The notes under the pieces are model-generated. The model saw only the letters and a program-made list of their open reading frames with translations, was not told where the DNA came from and made no database searches. From the NCBI GenBank assembly GCA_023437255.1, contig JAEZGR010000132.1, positions 1 through 6,527 on the forward strand: DNA of 6,527 nt, given 5' to 3'. The stretch comes from Pseudomonadota bacterium. GTDB taxonomy: Bacteria; Pseudomonadota; Gammaproteobacteria; Burkholderiales; Burkholderiaceae_B. Shown piece by piece: positions 6,083 to 6,527 of this stretch (its first letter is position 1; every line of letters begins with the position of its first letter). A program made the position numbers and the translations under genes.

Positions 6083-6367
6083 TACAGCTCAGAGTTCATG
6101 GTGCTCGGGCTGGCCATGGCGGCAGGCGCCTCGGCATTCGGATGGCCCTGGGTGGGGCTGGCGGGCCTGGGCTTGTACATTATTGCCTTTGCAGTGAGCC
6201 TGGGGCCGTTGCCCTACGTGATGATGTCCGAACTTTTTCCCAGTGCGATCCGTGAAGCCGGTATTGCCGCCGCGTCGGCAACCAGCTGGCTGTTCAACGC
6301 CTTGATCGCCTTCACCTTTCTTTCCGTTGCCCCTGATCCGCCACTGCCTGACGGAGTGATTGAATGA
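6083..6367 (+). pseudogene. Remnant of a sugar-porter MFS transporter
   Basis: The translation matches the region around the tenth and eleventh membrane segments of the sugar-porter branch of the major facilitator superfamily: a hydrophobic LYIIAFAVSLGPLPYVMMSELFP-like stretch, then the cytoplasmic-loop pattern SELFPSAIREAG and a helix containing SWLFNALIAFTFLSV. Everything before this is missing; the frame is closed by a TAG at 6080-6082 and the first ATG (6098) has no ribosome-binding site. After about 6331 the homology stops, the twelfth segment and the PETKG-type tail are absent, and the frame ends in a short Pro/Asp-rich tail. About 80 of some 450 residues remain, so it cannot transport anything. 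Its stop (TGA, 6365-6367) overlaps the ATG of the next gene by the ATGA arrangement, which is probably accidental. Confidence 0.75.
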
Positions 6368-6527
6368 CCAAAATGCAGAAACATTCGTGCCCCTGCGGTG
6401 AAGCGGCAGGCAAGCGGCTGCTGACTTATGCCGACTGTTGTGGACGCTTTGTCGAAGATTTCGAAAACAGTCCCGCGCCGAGCGCCGAGAGCCTCATGCG
6501 GTCGCGCTATAGCGCTTTTGTCCTGCA
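6364..6527 (+). CDS. ychJ: YchJ-family SEC-C motif protein, 5' part only
   Basis: The window ends inside this gene after about 55 codons. The N-terminus carries the zinc-binding SEC-C-like motif CPCG (residues 9-12) followed by a CC pair (26-27), then LMRSRYSAFVL, the hallmark of the YchJ (UPF0225) family. Its biochemical role is not established; the full protein normally adds an NTF2-like domain that would lie to the right of the window. The ATG at 6364 has GGAG at 6353-6356, seven bases upstream. A later in-frame ATG at 6373 is less likely. It lies directly after the transporter remnant, so its native upstream region has been at least partly replaced. Confidence 0.88.
   Translation, partial: MTKMQKHSCPCGEAAGKRLLTYADCCGRFVEDFENSPAPSAESLMRSRYSAFVL

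Noticed and set aside
5816..6197. Plus-strand open frames across the peroxiredoxin upstream region
   Set aside because: Codon use and protein character favour the minus strand to about 6075. The plus frames are shadows or cross the joint into the MFS remnant.
1..6527. CRISPR array, tRNA, insertion-sequence ends or phage-type genes
   Set aside because: No spaced direct repeats, cloverleaf, transposase/integrase motifs or flanking terminal repeats were seen on either strand.

Overview
The window is GC-rich, with high-GC third positions and long antisense reading frames, as in a betaproteobacterium. The Bug-type solute-binding protein, a family greatly expanded in Burkholderiales (notably Alcaligenaceae), supports that placement, but I cannot name a genus from the sequence alone. 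It reads as a chromosomal accessory or stress region with no transposase, integrase, tRNA, rRNA or CRISPR array.

Layout, left to right. A GC-rich inverted repeat lies at 1-29. A cytoplasmic YciE/YciF-type (DUF892) ferritin-like gene (87-599, +) converges on a secreted DUF4142 ferritin-like gene (718-1341, -), with a strong hairpin between them at 632-669. The 224-base spacer at 1342-1565, between DUF4142 and the divergent next gene, shows no promoter I can defend. An orphan Bug/TctC periplasmic binding protein follows (1566-2525, +). Next come an AT-rich promoter overlapped by an 8-bp-arm palindrome (2586-2613), a small four-helix membrane protein of the DUF4395 type with a CxxC motif (2647-3075, +), and a complete haem catalase (3177-4676, +) closed by a long hairpin terminator.

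The right third holds a single-gene CrcB/Fluc fluoride exporter (4877-5245, + , TTG start) whose leader looks like a decayed fluoride riboswitch. It converges on an exported two-cysteine peroxiredoxin (5264-5803, -). From about 5850 to 6363 there is no intact gene. This stretch holds a minus-strand coding remnant with an apparent two-base slip and, abutting it head-to-head, a plus-strand remnant of a sugar-porter MFS transporter. The window ends in the first 55 codons of a YchJ-family (SEC-C) gene whose start overlaps the stop of the MFS remnant.

Functionally, the catalase, the peroxiredoxin and the two ferritin-like proteins suggest a locus for peroxide and general stress defence in both cytoplasm and periplasm. 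The CxxC membrane protein beside the catalase, behind an operator-like palindrome, is the least understood piece and the best candidate for something new. I found no clear evidence of a wholly novel multigene system.
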